A stretch of 64,000 bases of DNA from Lachnospiraceae bacterium (GCA_017546025.1 JAFYYS010000022.1:1-64000); one strand, 5' to 3'. Shown: positions 37,529 to 46,444, counted from the stretch's first letter. The notes: a model not told the origin generated them from the sequence alone. Numbers and translations: made by a program.

Positions 37529-38230
37529 ATGAGTTTTGTGGAAATCAAAGGCGTAAAGAAAAGCTACGGAGAGGGCGAAGCCAGGACAACAGTGCTTTCG
37601 GGCATCGACCTCAGCATTGAAAAAGGAGAGTTCTGCGTGCTTCTCGGCCCCTCGGGAAGCGGCAAATCAACGCTTCTTAACATCATCGGCGGCATTGACG
37701 AAGCCGATGACGGCTATGTCATGATCGACGGAGAGAAAACCGCCGATATGAACGAAAAGCGGCTGACGCAGTACCGAAGAGATCATCTCGGTTATGTGTT
37801 CCAGCTTTATAACCTGATTCCGAATCTGACGGTACGGGAGAATGTCGAGGTCGGCGCGTACCTCAGCAAGAAGCCGCTTGAGGTGGACGAACTGTTAAAA
37901 ACGCTCGGCCTTTATGAGCACCGTCACAAGCTGCCGACGCAGCTTTCGGGCGGCCAGCAGCAGCGTACCGCAATCGGCCGCGCGGTCATCAAAAATCCGG
38001 ACATCCTTCTGTGCGATGAGCCGACCGGCGCTCTGGATTACAATACTTCGAAAGAAATCCTGACCCTTCTTGAGCGCATCAATCAGGAATACGGAAACAC
38101 TGTCATCATGGTCACCCACAACGACGCCCTTAAGAACATGGCGGACCGCGTGGTGAAGCTTCGTGACGGCAAGGTGAGCCGCAACTACCTGAACGAGAAA
38201 AAACTTCCCGTCTCCGAAATCGAATGGTAG
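37529..38230 (+). CDS. MacB/LolD-type ABC transporter ATP-binding protein
   Basis: 233-residue ABC ATPase of the MacB/LolD/FtsE branch. Walker [10 protein letters not shown] (residues ~44-52), signature [15 protein letters not shown], Walker [14 protein letters not shown]-loop VTHN. The ATG at 37529 has AAAAGGAGC upstream; the longer ORF overlaps the riboswitch terminator. It is paired with the large permease 12 nt downstream and is under control of the Mn-class riboswitch. Confidence 0.93.
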   Translation: MSFVEIKGVKKSYGEGEARTTVLSGIDLSIEKGEFCVLLGPSGSGKSTLLNIIGGIDEADDGYVMIDGEKTADMNEKRLTQYRRDHLGYVFQLYNLIPNLTVRENVEVGAYLSKKPLEVDELLKTLGLYEHRHKLPTQLSGGQQQRTAIGRAVIKNPDILLCDEPTGALDYNTSKEILTLLERINQEYGNTVIMVTHNDALKNMADRVVKLRDGKVSRNYLNEKKLPVSEIEW

Positions 38231-38242
38231 GAGGGAAGCGTC

Positions 38243-40555
38243 ATGAAAAATCCCATGAATAAACGCCTGCCTCGCGAACTAAAAAGCGATTTCGGAAAGT
38301 ATCTCGTAATCTTTCTCTTCATTGTGATGGTCGTTTCGGTTGTATCAGGCTTCCTGATCGCCAACGACGGCGTGGGGAAAGCTTACTACCGCCTGCTCGA
38401 CGAAGGAAAAGTCGAAGACGGACATATTGCATTTAACGTTGAGCCCGGGGAAGAGTTCCTTAACGGTATCTCCGAAAAAGCGGACGTTACGCTTTACCGC
38501 GAGCCGTATTTCGATGAGGAAACGGACGGTGCCCGCATCCGCGTGTATACACTCGGCGGAAGCGTCAACATTCCGGAAGTGACGGAAGGAAGACTTCCCG
38601 AGGCAAATGACGAAATCGTCCTTGATAATCTGCATACCACGACAGTCGGCATAAAAGTCGGAGACCGCATCACGCTCGGCGGAAAATCGCTTCTGGTGAC
38701 CGGCCTTGCGGCTTTTCCAAATTACAGCGCGCTGTTTAAAGACAACGCGGATTTGATGTTCGACATTGAAACCTTCGGCATCGGAATTATGACCGGGGAC
38801 GGATTTACGGCATTTGCTTCCGACCATGAAACCGCTAACTACGCGTGGGTGTACAACCAAAAGCCGAAGACGGATGCCGAGAAGAACGCGGCTTCCGAAA
38901 AGGTGATAGGCGCGCTCCGTGAAGAACTGACGAAGAGCAGCATGGACATCCTTGCGAGATCCCTGAAAGGCGAGAAGGGCCTCAGCATGATTGAGGTCAA
39001 GGATTACCTTGCAACCTTTGAAAACAAATGTGTCATTTTCGCCGAGGAGGATATGAACAGCGACTCGGCCTCAATGATTGTATTCCTGTACATTGTTGTT
39101 GCCGTTTTGGCATTTATCGTCGCGATCACGACCATTAATACGCTTTCCCGCGAGTCGTCGGTAATCGGAACGCTTCGTGCCTCAGGCTATACGCGGGGGG
39201 AAATGATACGGCACTATATGGTTCTGCCGCTTACGGCGTTCTTCACCGGCATGCTTGTCGGCAACGTCCTCGGCTATACATTCATTCTCGACTATATGAA
39301 GGCCATCTACGACAAGATGTACTCAGTCGGGAAGGTGCGGACCGCATGGAACGCAAATGCATTTTTGCAGACGACGCTTGTTCCGGCTGTCATCATGATT
39401 GCCATCAACTATGCCATCCTTGCCTGGAAGATGCGGCTCGGTCCGCTTCGCTTCCTGCGCCGTGACATCTCCGGAAGAAACCGCAAACGCGCCGTGAAGC
39501 TTTCGGAAAAGATTCCGTTTACCGGACGCTTCCGCATTCGTATCATTTTCCAGAATATGTCGAACTACATTACGATGGCGGTCGGAATCGTGCTTGCTGG
39601 TGCCATCATCATATTCGGGCTGATGTTTGAGCCGCTTCTTAACACCATCGCGGACCGGATTGAGGAAACGGGAATCAGCCGCTACCAGTACATTTTAAAG
39701 ACGCCCGAGGAGGCGGAGAGCGACGCGGAGCGGTTCGTGCTTTCGTCCCTTGAGACAACGAAGAAGGGCTACAAAACCGACGAGGTTTCCGTTTACGGCA
39801 TCGTTCCCGGAAGCAGCTTCGTGAAGGCCGAAATCCCCGAAGGAAAGGTGCTTCTTTCGAACAGCTTTATGGACAAATACAACGTCAAAAAGGGCGATAC
39901 GGTAACCCTTTACGACAAATACGCGGACCGCAATTACACCTTCACGGTTGCAGGAGAGTATCCGTATGAGGCATCGCTTGCGGTATTCATGAATCTTTCG
40001 GACAGCAATGAACTGTTTGAACGCGCGGCGGATTATTATAACGGATATTTTGCCGACCGCAAGCTTACGGAGCTGACGCCTTCAAACGTTTATATGACGC
40101 TTGACGCGGCAACCTTCCGCGGTGTTGCGGACCAGCTGTGGAATGCCTTTGCGGACTTCATGGAGCCTGTCAAATGGTTCGGCGTCATCATGTTCGTTCT
40201 GATGGTTTACCTGCTCGCGAAGCAGATCATTGAACGGAACCAGACAAGCATTTCCATGGCGAAGATACTCGGTTTCACCGGCGGTGAAATCGGTGGGCTG
40301 TATATCGCGGCAACATCGATTGTCGTTGTGTTAAGCCTGCTTCTTGCGGTTCCTCTCGTGAACTGGCTCCTCCGGCTGATTTTCAAAGAATTCCTCTACC
40401 AGCGCATCAGCGGCTACATGCCGTACTGCATCAGCAACGACTGCTACTGGAAGATGATCCTGATCGGCCTTTTGAGCTACGTTGTCGTTGTCGTTATGCA
40501 GCTTCTTAAGATCCGCAGAATTCCGAAGAGCGACGCTCTGAAGACGGTGGAATAG
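38243..40555 (+). CDS. FtsX-family ABC transporter permease
   Basis: 770 residues. Layout: TM1 (~20-42), extracytoplasmic MacB-like domain, TM2-4 (~275-400) with ESSVIGTLRASGYTRGEMI, the FtsX cytoplasmic motif, then a second half with TM (~450-475), another extracytoplasmic domain, and TM cluster 640-760 with ISMAKILGFTGGEIGGLY. This is the usual ten-helix, two-FtsX-repeat permease. Such MacB-like systems move peptides or extract molecules from the membrane; the Mn riboswitch hints at a metal-stress connection, which is inference. Confidence 0.9.
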   Translation: MKNPMNKRLPRELKSDFGKYLVIFLFIVMVVSVVSGFLIANDGVGKAYYRLLDEGKVEDGHIAFNVEPGEEFLNGISEKADVTLYREPYFDEETDGARIRVYTLGGSVNIPEVTEGRLPEANDEIVLDNLHTTTVGIKVGDRITLGGKSLLVTGLAAFPNYSALFKDNADLMFDIETFGIGIMTGDGFTAFASDHETANYAWVYNQKPKTDAEKNAASEKVIGALREELTKSSMDILARSLKGEKGLSMIEVKDYLATFENKCVIFAEEDMNSDSASMIVFLYIVVAVLAFIVAITTINTLSRESSVIGTLRASGYTRGEMIRHYMVLPLTAFFTGMLVGNVLGYTFILDYMKAIYDKMYSVGKVRTAWNANAFLQTTLVPAVIMIAINYAILAWKMRLGPLRFLRRDISGRNRKRAVKLSEKIPFTGRFRIRIIFQNMSNYITMAVGIVLAGAIIIFGLMFEPLLNTIADRIEETGISRYQYILKTPEEAESDAERFVLSSLETTKKGYKTDEVSVYGIVPGSSFVKAEIPEGKVLLSNSFMDKYNVKKGDTVTLYDKYADRNYTFTVAGEYPYEASLAVFMNLSDSNELFERAADYYNGYFADRKLTELTPSNVYMTLDAATFRGVADQLWNAFADFMEPVKWFGVIMFVLMVYLLAKQIIERNQTSISMAKILGFTGGEIGGLYIAATSIVVVLSLLLAVPLVNWLLRLIFKEFLYQRISGYMPYCISNDCYWKMILIGLLSYVVVVVMQLLKIRRIPKSDALKTVE

Positions 40556-40606
40556 AACTATAACAGAAGGCGGTTACTCCAATCGGGGCAAAGCCTAAGA
40601 CATTAA

Positions 40607-40648
40607 GGTATTCAAGGCATGTTTTCATGCCCTGAGTACCTTTTTTTT
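40607..40648 (+). terminator. intrinsic terminator after the Mn-riboswitch ABC operon
   Basis: GGTATTCAAGGCATG (40607-40621) pairs almost fully with CATGCCCTGAGTACC (40626-40640) across a TTTT loop, followed by eight T. Confidence 0.9.
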
Positions 40649-40720
40649 GCCGGAGCGCTCTGGAACGGGGCTGCTCCGGTCACATTTACATCACGAAAAA
40701 ATCACACTTTTTTCACAAAA

Positions 40721-40756
40721 TATGTCGTTCGTCAAAATAATATGTCGTTCATCAAC
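40721..40756 (+). promoter_or_regulatory. tandem LytTR-like regulator binding sites
   Basis: TATGTCGTTCGTCAA (40721-40735) and TATGTCGTTCATCAA (40741-40755) are direct repeats exactly 20 bp apart. CGTTCGTC is the core bound by AlgR, a LytTR regulator. Their position just upstream of the -35 suits activation. No LytTR gene lies in the window. Confidence 0.55.
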
Positions 40757-40762
40757 GAATTG

Positions 40763-40791
40763 TTGAAATTTTACAGGGGGGATTGAATAAT
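40763..40791 (+). promoter_or_regulatory. promoter of the secreted-protein/ABC island
   Basis: TTGAAA (40763-40768), 17-nt spacer, AATAAT (40786-40791). The weak -10 fits an activator-dependent promoter. Confidence 0.5.
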
Positions 40792-40865
40792 TAAATCGCA
40801 ACGTTGTATTTGTCAAAAAGGGGTTAATTAATCTGTTAAAAAATCGAAAGGATGGGAAAAATGGA

Positions 40866-41366
40866 ATGAATAGTTTGTTTTCATGTAAAGAAAAGATCAA
40901 AGGCAGGAAAAGCTGCAGACGGCATATGGTAGTCATATTAGTAATCTGTTTGTCACTTTTTATGGGTTCAATAGCAATGGCCGATTCGGAGACCATGTCT
41001 ACTGGAAAAGCAAAACTTGCTGATAACTATTACGCGGAGGGAAAAGTGACAGCGACCGTGAAGGGAGCTCTTTGGTGGAAGACAGGCGGCGCTGACGGAT
41101 ACACTTTTTATACTAAGCAAAACGGCGAATCACAGAATGATGCATATATAGATTGCGGGATGGTGTACGCTATGGTATTCTTTTATACATCGAAGAATGT
41201 ACTGATCGAGTTCAGGTCCTCTCCGATGTGCCAGCCTAACTGGGCAGTTATACCGGTTAATGTTATCAGTTCTGTGCAAAAGGTTGAGGCAAGATTCAAT
41301 ATGTATGATTATTGCGGTAAGAGGTATATTGCACCAAAGGGATGGCAGACTGTTGAAGTTAAATAA
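40866..41366 (+). CDS. small secreted cysteine-containing protein
   Basis: 166 residues, no family recognised. A basic N-terminus (residues 1-24) and a hydrophobic stretch VVILVICLSLFMGSIAMA (signal peptide, likely cleaved after AMA near residue 38) precede a mature protein of about 128 residues containing LWWKTGGADGYTFYTKQNGES and three cysteines (DCGMV, PMCQPN, YCGKR). It is first in an AT-richer block followed by a split MacB-type transporter. Whether it is a bacteriocin, an exported signal or a host-binding protein is unknown. RBS AAAGGATGGG. Confidence 0.7.
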   Translation: MNSLFSCKEKIKGRKSCRRHMVVILVICLSLFMGSIAMADSETMSTGKAKLADNYYAEGKVTATVKGALWWKTGGADGYTFYTKQNGESQNDAYIDCGMVYAMVFFYTSKNVLIEFRSSPMCQPNWAVIPVNVISSVQKVEARFNMYDYCGKRYIAPKGWQTVEVK

Positions 41367-41442
41367 TCTGTTGGATGAAAAAGCCTGATTCTTACATAAA
41401 CGGATGAGACAAAACGACACTGTCAAAGGAAGAATGCTGAAA

Positions 41443-41925
41443 ATGAAAAGAAAGATGCTAACTATTTGCACTGGAATTATCGCCGGGCTGATTATTGCCG
41501 GGGGAATCTGTTTTTATATGTTTTCCTGGCACAGTACCTCTTCGTTTGGAGGATACTGGGATGAAACCGTAGTGTTTCAGGACCTTCTCGAACTGCATGA
41601 AGACGGATACCTGTACGGAGAGGATTGGGATAATCCCGAGTTGCGTTCCGGGGGCGAATCCAGTGTCTGTAAGCGTTCTGTCACACTGGAAATCAATATG
41701 GTCATAAAACAGGGCGAATGGATATACAGAGTCTTTGATGAGAATGGCAGAGAAGTGTTCTGTCATACGTTTCAAAAGGGCACCTATGAAAATGTCTGTT
41801 TTGATATCGGGTATCTGGGATACAGCCACACCGAGACAGAAAAATTCTCGGCTGATTTCGAGGGAACCGGAAAGTACGAATTCCATGCCAAGTGTAAGGG
41901 GTATGACAAGATTTTTCATCATTAA
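41443..41925 (+). CDS. hypothetical membrane-anchored protein
   Basis: 160 residues, not recognised. An N-terminal anchor (MLTICTGIIAGLIIAGGICFYMF, too long to give in full; core GIIAGLIIAGGICFY) is followed by an extracytoplasmic domain with three Cys and a final His pair. The ATG at 41443 is preferred since AAAGGAAGA lies about 10 nt upstream; in-frame ATGs at 41404 and 41434 exist. Its place between the secreted protein and the transporter suggests an accessory or immunity role, which is inference. Confidence 0.6.
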   Translation: MKRKMLTICTGIIAGLIIAGGICFYMFSWHSTSSFGGYWDETVVFQDLLELHEDGYLYGEDWDNPELRSGGESSVCKRSVTLEINMVIKQGEWIYRVFDENGREVFCHTFQKGTYENVCFDIGYLGYSHTETEKFSADFEGTGKYEFHAKCKGYDKIFHH

Positions 41926-41934
41926 GGCAGAAAC

Positions 41935-42996
41935 ATGAAGCTTTTTCGTTATAAGAAAACCGATTTGTTTTTTTGTTTTACTTTTCTGATATCGTTCTCA
42001 TGTCTGTGGTTTGTGGCATTCTATTCGGGCAAAGAAAAGCAATACAAAAAAGATGCCCTGACGTATTCTTATCAAAGCAGTGCGCTGCTCACAATCCGGA
42101 ATGCCGAAGGAGAGTTGGATTTTGGAAGTATAATCGGTAAAACAGATGAATTTGTTTATGTCAGCGGGTATCCTGTCTTCTATGACGATGCGGAAGCAGT
42201 AGTGCTTTCCAACATTGTGTTGTGCGGAGAAAAAAACGCTGTTTTGCCGTGTGAGGTGGGCAAAAGCATTAACTTAAGCGACGGGATGATGCTTGGACGG
42301 AAGCAGAAAAGCATCATTCCGGTCATGAGGGACAGCGTTGCGGCAGACGGCACGGGGATTCCCTGTTCAGGTCTGCTTGGCTGCGCCTATTCCGGTTACG
42401 GCGGTTATGATATTTATATTCCTTTCCGAGTTCTCGGGGATAACACGAAAGAACGGATGAGGCATACTTCTTCTGTTGCGATAGTGGTAAGAAGCAATGG
42501 AAGAGACGCCGTTCTCATCGCGTCTGAATTGAAAGCCGAATTGGAAAAGGCTTCTTCCGCCTGTACAATCTTTGTCAGCCCATACACAGAGGTTGCTACG
42601 GACACGGACGATCATAATGAAAAAGTGTTACTGATTCTTTTGTTTGCTTTTTCCGCCTTCGCCTGTGTGATGGCTTCCGATCTGTGGATGCGGGCCAGAA
42701 AAAACGAGCTCTCTGTTTTACTGATTTTTGGGTATAAGTGGAGAAAACTGTGCATGCATTTTTGCTCAGAAGGAATGAAGTTGGGAATCTGTGCATGGGT
42801 TGTCGGGTTTATTCCTTTTGCAGCATTGCGAATCATTAAGCGTGATGTCAGCGTTTTTGTATTCTTAAAGGATTTGAGATGGATGGCATTCCTGGTATAC
42901 GCACTCTTAATGGTATGCATCTGTGTTTTGATTCAGGGCATCAAGGCGTTGAGAAACCCTTCTGTCGCACAAGTCATTAAAGCCGGAGGAGAGTAA
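41935..42996 (+). CDS. FtsX-like half permease A
   Basis: 353 residues with an N-terminal membrane helix (residues ~11-31), an extracytoplasmic domain of about 200 residues and three C-terminal helices (~228-250, 285-305, 320-342). The loop RKNELSVLLIFGYKWRKL after the second helix has the FtsX/MacB pattern. It is one of two half-size permeases encoded in tandem; the usual arrangement is a single gene or a dimer of one half. RBS AAGGCAG is weak; translation may follow that of the preceding gene. Confidence 0.7.
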   Translation: MKLFRYKKTDLFFCFTFLISFSCLWFVAFYSGKEKQYKKDALTYSYQSSALLTIRNAEGELDFGSIIGKTDEFVYVSGYPVFYDDAEAVVLSNIVLCGEKNAVLPCEVGKSINLSDGMMLGRKQKSIIPVMRDSVAADGTGIPCSGLLGCAYSGYGGYDIYIPFRVLGDNTKERMRHTSSVAIVVRSNGRDAVLIASELKAELEKASSACTIFVSPYTEVATDTDDHNEKVLLILLFAFSAFACVMASDLWMRARKNELSVLLIFGYKWRKLCMHFCSEGMKLGICAWVVGFIPFAALRIIKRDVSVFVFLKDLRWMAFLVYALLMVCICVLIQGIKALRNPSVAQVIKAGGE

Positions 42997-43002
42997 TCGG
43001 TA

Positions 43003-44196
43003 ATGTCGGTTTTCAGTATAGCTTGGGATTCAATCTGCGCACATCGGCATTCTTTTTTCGTTGCCGTTTTAATGTGTACTTTTGCGGCTTTCCTTTCGTC
43101 AGTCGTAATAGCGAATGCGGTTTCTTTTTCGGAAAAAGAGAAAAAGTACTCGGATTCCGTTATTTCGGACCATGAAAAAACGCTGCTTGTAAAACCACTT
43201 TATCCGGATACCAGCAGCTCGTTTTTTGACGGATGGAGCCGCTTCCTTTTTGAAATGAACCGCGTAAACGAATGTGAACAATCCGGTTCTTTTTTTCGCT
43301 CCGTCATCTATTCGGAGGATGAAAACGGGATAAAGCCGGGAACGGAAAAAATGGTGCTTCTGTGCATCGATGAGGGAATATGCAATCTCGGAAAAGCATT
43401 CGCCAATGGGGAGAACAGTAAACTGGTGTCGGATGGTAAAAGCATTCCGATTCTGGCGGGGCATACTTACGCGAAGGAGTATCCTGTCGGAAGCAGCTTT
43501 ACATGCAGGGGAGAGACTTATGTTGTTGTCGGTTCTTTACCGAAAGATGCCGAATGGATTCCGGAAGAGGGAATCTCCAACAACAAAGACGCATACAGTG
43601 TTGAACGGTGCTTTGTGACATTCACAGATTATCTGGAAGCGCATCCGTATTACGGGTTAAACGGCGCGTATGTCATTTTACAGGATAATGCGAATGTGGA
43701 AAATGCGAAGAAGCTCCTGAAAGAACATGCAAAAACATGCGGCATTGATATTTCCGTTCAGACCATAGACAGTTATCTGTCGGGAGTCATAAGGGCAAAG
43801 CAGAACAGTGAAAGAGATTTTCTCAAAGAACTGTCAGTGATTTTTCTTGTATGCATCATTACTGTTTCGGCCGGCAACATTGCAACGATTCTTTTACGGA
43901 AACGTGAAATAGGCATTCTTTATTCCTGCGGATACAGCCGGCGGGATATTCTCATGAGTCTGATTGCGGAAGCAGGGTTTAAAGCAGTAATTTGCATAGT
44001 GTTGTGGTATATGGTAAGCCTGTTAAGCGCAAGGCGGGGGTGGTATGATGTATGGGCCATCGCGTCTGACAGCAAGGGAATCTTCCTGATACTGCTGATC
44101 TGTCTGGTTGTTGCGCTGTTTGCTGTTACGACGCTTTATTCCGGTATTTATCTTGTCAGAAAGAAACCGATTGAAATGCTGGAGGATTGTGGATAA
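43003..44196 (+). CDS. FtsX-like half permease B
   Basis: 397 residues, same topology as its neighbour: TM1 (~17-39), a large extracytoplasmic domain, then three helices near 280-300, 325-345 and 360-385. The motif LLRKREIGILYSCGYSRRDIL follows the second helix and is clearly FtsX-like. The C-terminus RKKPIEMLEDCG is the MacB coupling end. It starts 6 nt after half permease A and overlaps nothing; the ATPase follows in 2 nt. Together they probably form a heterodimeric transporter. Confidence 0.75.
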   Translation: MSVFSIAWDSICAHRHSFFVAVLMCTFAAFLSSVVIANAVSFSEKEKKYSDSVISDHEKTLLVKPLYPDTSSSFFDGWSRFLFEMNRVNECEQSGSFFRSVIYSEDENGIKPGTEKMVLLCIDEGICNLGKAFANGENSKLVSDGKSIPILAGHTYAKEYPVGSSFTCRGETYVVVGSLPKDAEWIPEEGISNNKDAYSVERCFVTFTDYLEAHPYYGLNGAYVILQDNANVENAKKLLKEHAKTCGIDISVQTIDSYLSGVIRAKQNSERDFLKELSVIFLVCIITVSAGNIATILLRKREIGILYSCGYSRRDILMSLIAEAGFKAVICIVLWYMVSLLSARRGWYDVWAIASDSKGIFLILLICLVVALFAVTTLYSGIYLVRKKPIEMLEDCG

Positions 44197-44198
44197 AC

Positions 44199-44873
44199 AT
44201 GATTCATATCATAAACGGGAATAAAACCTATAACAGTTATGAAGTAAAGAAAGAGGCACTGCGCGATGTTGATTTTCATATCGGTGCGGGAGAATTCGTT
44301 GCAATCATGGGAACTTCCGGCTCCGGTAAATCCACGCTGCTTCATATACTCGGCTGCATGGACAGACTCTCTTCAGGACAATACCTGTTTGGTGAAACAG
44401 ACATCTCAAAACTGGGAGTAAATGAGTGGCATGATTTCCGACGGGAACATATTTCGTTTGTCTTCCAGAACTTTGCTTTGATCAATCAGTACACCGTGAG
44501 GGAAAATATCATGATTCCCCTGAAGGCGAACCATGTTGCGAAAACAGAACGGGTGCGTCGTGTGAATCAGGTTGCAAAGATGCTGGGAATAGAAGATATC
44601 CTTAATAAACTCCCTCCGCATATCAGCGGAGGACAGCAGCAGAGAACGGCAATTGCCAGAGCCATTGTTGGAGATAATGAGCTGCTTCTTTGTGATGAGC
44701 CAACCGGCGCACTGGATAAGAAAACCGGGATAGAAGTGATGGAAATCCTCCGTGAAATACACAAAGGCGGAAAGACGATTGTTGTTGTCACACACGACGC
44801 AGAGATTGCGGAGTACGCGGATCGCATTGTCCGGATTGAAGACGGTGTCTTATTTGAGAATCCCATGCAGTGA
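44199..44873 (+). CDS. MacB/LolD-type ABC transporter ATP-binding protein
   Basis: 224-residue ABC ATPase. Walker A GTSGSGKST (residues ~37-45), Q-loop FVFQNFALINQYTVREN, signature [15 protein letters not shown], Walker [14 protein letters not shown]-loop VTHDAE. The ATG at 44199 was chosen by alignment to the family start; its RBS GGAGGATTG lies in the end of the previous gene. It energises the split permease pair. GC content is lower than in the 37.5 kb homologue. Confidence 0.9.
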   Translation: MIHIINGNKTYNSYEVKKEALRDVDFHIGAGEFVAIMGTSGSGKSTLLHILGCMDRLSSGQYLFGETDISKLGVNEWHDFRREHISFVFQNFALINQYTVRENIMIPLKANHVAKTERVRRVNQVAKMLGIEDILNKLPPHISGGQQQRTAIARAIVGDNELLLCDEPTGALDKKTGIEVMEILREIHKGGKTIVVVTHDAEIAEYADRIVRIEDGVLFENPMQ

Positions 44874-44901
44874 AATTTGACAAAAGAGTATGTGACTGCG
44901 C

Positions 44902-44930
44902 TTGAACTCCCTTCGTTTTGATGCTATGAT
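44902..44930 (+). promoter_or_regulatory. sigma-A promoter of the 45014 gene
   Basis: TTGAAC (44902-44907), 17-nt spacer, TATGAT (44925-44930). Confidence 0.65.
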
Positions 44931-44976
44931 AATAAGAGGGGTATCGGGCGAAAAGAGGCACGTTTTTGTGAGGTGT

Positions 44977-45013
44977 TCTCCCCATATCCTGAGAAAGGTA
45001 TGGGGAGATTTTT
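44977..45013 (+). promoter_or_regulatory. terminator-like hairpin occluding a ribosome binding site
   Basis: TCTCCCCATA (44977-44986) pairs with TATGGGGAGA (44999-45008), followed by five T and then the ATG at 45014. The RBS GGGGAGA is inside the 3' arm, so the hairpin either ends transcription or hides the RBS. Confidence 0.6.
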
Positions 45014-45487
45014 ATGAAGGCGAAGCGGTTTTTGATTTGCTCCCTGATTGCGGTTTTGGCATTGGCAGCAGGGGTCGCGGTTTGGATTGATGTTCTTCCG
45101 CGCGTTGCTTACGGAAAGAGGACGAAACAGTTTGATTCCTATGCCGTAAAGGACCTTGAAAAAGACGGAAGCTGGCGCAAAAAGCGGCTTGAAATGACTG
45201 TCGCGGAGTATACAAAGCTGAAGGAAGAACTTCTCCGTGACAAATGGTACGATGAGACGTATCTCTTCGAGGACGGGACAAATAAGCCGTCTACTTCACA
45301 TTTTTCAACGGAGGAGCGAAGCGGCATGAAAGAGCTTCTGGCACATGTGTATACGCCGTATCCGTGCCCTGGGATCCTTGATGCAAGAAGCATCGGCGAA
45401 CGCCTTTACGTCATGATTCAGGGCGATAAGGCAATCATCCTGTATGAGAGTTATCTTATGCCTGTCAATTCAGACATGAAGTGGTAA
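45014..45487 (+). CDS. hypothetical membrane-anchored protein
   Basis: 157 residues, not recognised. One N-terminal membrane segment or uncleaved signal (LICSLIAVLALAAGVAVWI, residues ~7-25) precedes an extracytoplasmic region of about 130 residues with YAVKDLEKDGSWRKKRLEMTVAEY and a beta-rich end (GERLYVMIQGDKAIILYESY). It shows no repeats and lies 15 nt before yitT. The start is directly behind the RBS-occluding hairpin, so its expression may be conditional. Confidence 0.65.
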   Translation: MKAKRFLICSLIAVLALAAGVAVWIDVLPRVAYGKRTKQFDSYAVKDLEKDGSWRKKRLEMTVAEYTKLKEELLRDKWYDETYLFEDGTNKPSTSHFSTEERSGMKELLAHVYTPYPCPGILDARSIGERLYVMIQGDKAIILYESYLMPVNSDMKW

Positions 45488-45502
45488 GAAGGACTGGTCT
45501 GT

Positions 45503-46390
45503 ATGAAGAAAAAAATCCGGACATTTTTATTGGAGATTACGGCGCTGCTTGTCGGAAGCGCCGCTTATGCGTCGGCGCTTTATGCCATCATGGACAAAAA
45601 CCATCTGGCGCCGGGCGGAATATCGGGTATTTCGGTCATGCTGCATTACCTCAATCCGAAGATTGCCGTCGGTACCGCATATCTGGTGATGAATATCCCG
45701 ATCCTGATCATCGGATTCATCTGCCTGAGCCGGAAATTCATGATTTACACGCTGATTGCAACCGGCATGGTTTCGGGCTTTTCGAACCTGCTGTCGCTTC
45801 TTGCGGCAAAGGGAATCTGGGATCCGGCCCTGACCGATGTGCCGCTTCTTGCCGCGCTTTACGGCGGCGCCGCGCTCGGAGTCGGCATCGGAATCGTCAT
45901 GCGGGGCGGAGGCTCCACGGGCGGCACGGATGTGCTTGCGAAGGTTGTCCGGATCCGGAATAAGCAGTTCCGCACAGGTCCGCTGATTCTCTGTGCCGAT
46001 GCGGTTGTCATCACGGCGTCCGCATTTGTCTTTCAGGACATCGAAACGGCCTTGTACGCAGGCGTCGGAGCGGTTGTCAGTGCGAAGGTTTTAGACCTTG
46101 TTCTGTACGGAAGCGACGAGACGAAGAAGCTCTTAATCGTCAGCAAGCGGCACGAGGCGATTGCGAGCCGCTTCATGAAGGAGCTTGACACCGGCGTGAC
46201 CTATCTTGAGGGCATCGGCGCGTACACGAAGGAAAAGCGTCCGGTCATGCTCTGCATGGTGAAAAAGCATCACTTCACGAAAGCGAGGGAAATCGTGACG
46301 GAGGAGGATCCGACCGCATTTTTGATTGTGTCCTCGGCCTCCGAGGTATTCGGCGAAGGATATAAGAAGCACGAGAGCGAAGATTTATAA
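45503..46390 (+). CDS. YitT-family membrane protein (DUF161/DUF2179)
   Basis: 295 residues with about five or six N-terminal membrane segments (residues ~8-30, 45-75, 80-100, 108-130, 150-190) and a cytoplasmic C-terminal DUF2179 domain (GVTYLEGIGAYTKEKRPVMLCMVKKHHF). LAPGGISGISVMLHY and RGGGSTGGTDVLAKVV are family motifs. Related proteins have been linked to sporulation or solute movement in a few Firmicutes, but the function of this one is unknown. RBS AAGAAGGA about 9 nt upstream. Confidence 0.88.
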   Translation: MKKKIRTFLLEITALLVGSAAYASALYAIMDKNHLAPGGISGISVMLHYLNPKIAVGTAYLVMNIPILIIGFICLSRKFMIYTLIATGMVSGFSNLLSLLAAKGIWDPALTDVPLLAALYGGAALGVGIGIVMRGGGSTGGTDVLAKVVRIRNKQFRTGPLILCADAVVITASAFVFQDIETALYAGVGAVVSAKVLDLVLYGSDETKKLLIVSKRHEAIASRFMKELDTGVTYLEGIGAYTKEKRPVMLCMVKKHHFTKAREIVTEEDPTAFLIVSSASEVFGEGYKKHESEDL

Positions 46391-46415
46391 TCACAGGAAA
46401 ATGTGAAAATACCCC

Positions 46416-46444
46416 TTTACAAAATCGAACAAATGTTCTATCCT
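46416..46444 (+). promoter_or_regulatory. promoter with LexA (SOS) box
   Basis: TTTACA (46416-46421), 17-nt spacer, TATCCT (46439-46444). The spacer contains CGAACAAATGTTCT (46426-46439), which matches the Gram-positive LexA/DinR box CGAACRNRYGTTYC at 13 of 14 positions. It predicts repression by LexA and induction on DNA damage. Confidence 0.75.

Larger units (their letters stand above)
40649..40865. other. AT-rich promoter region of the secreted-protein island
   Basis: 217 bp without a gene. It carries two direct repeats (40721 and 40741) and a promoter at 40763-40791, and marks a drop in GC content that persists to about 44.9 kb. Confidence 0.6.

Noticed and set aside
40866..41366. lactococcin 972-type bacteriocin
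   Set aside because: The gene arrangement is similar, but the sequence motif of that family was not seen and the protein has cysteines; kept as an unknown secreted protein.
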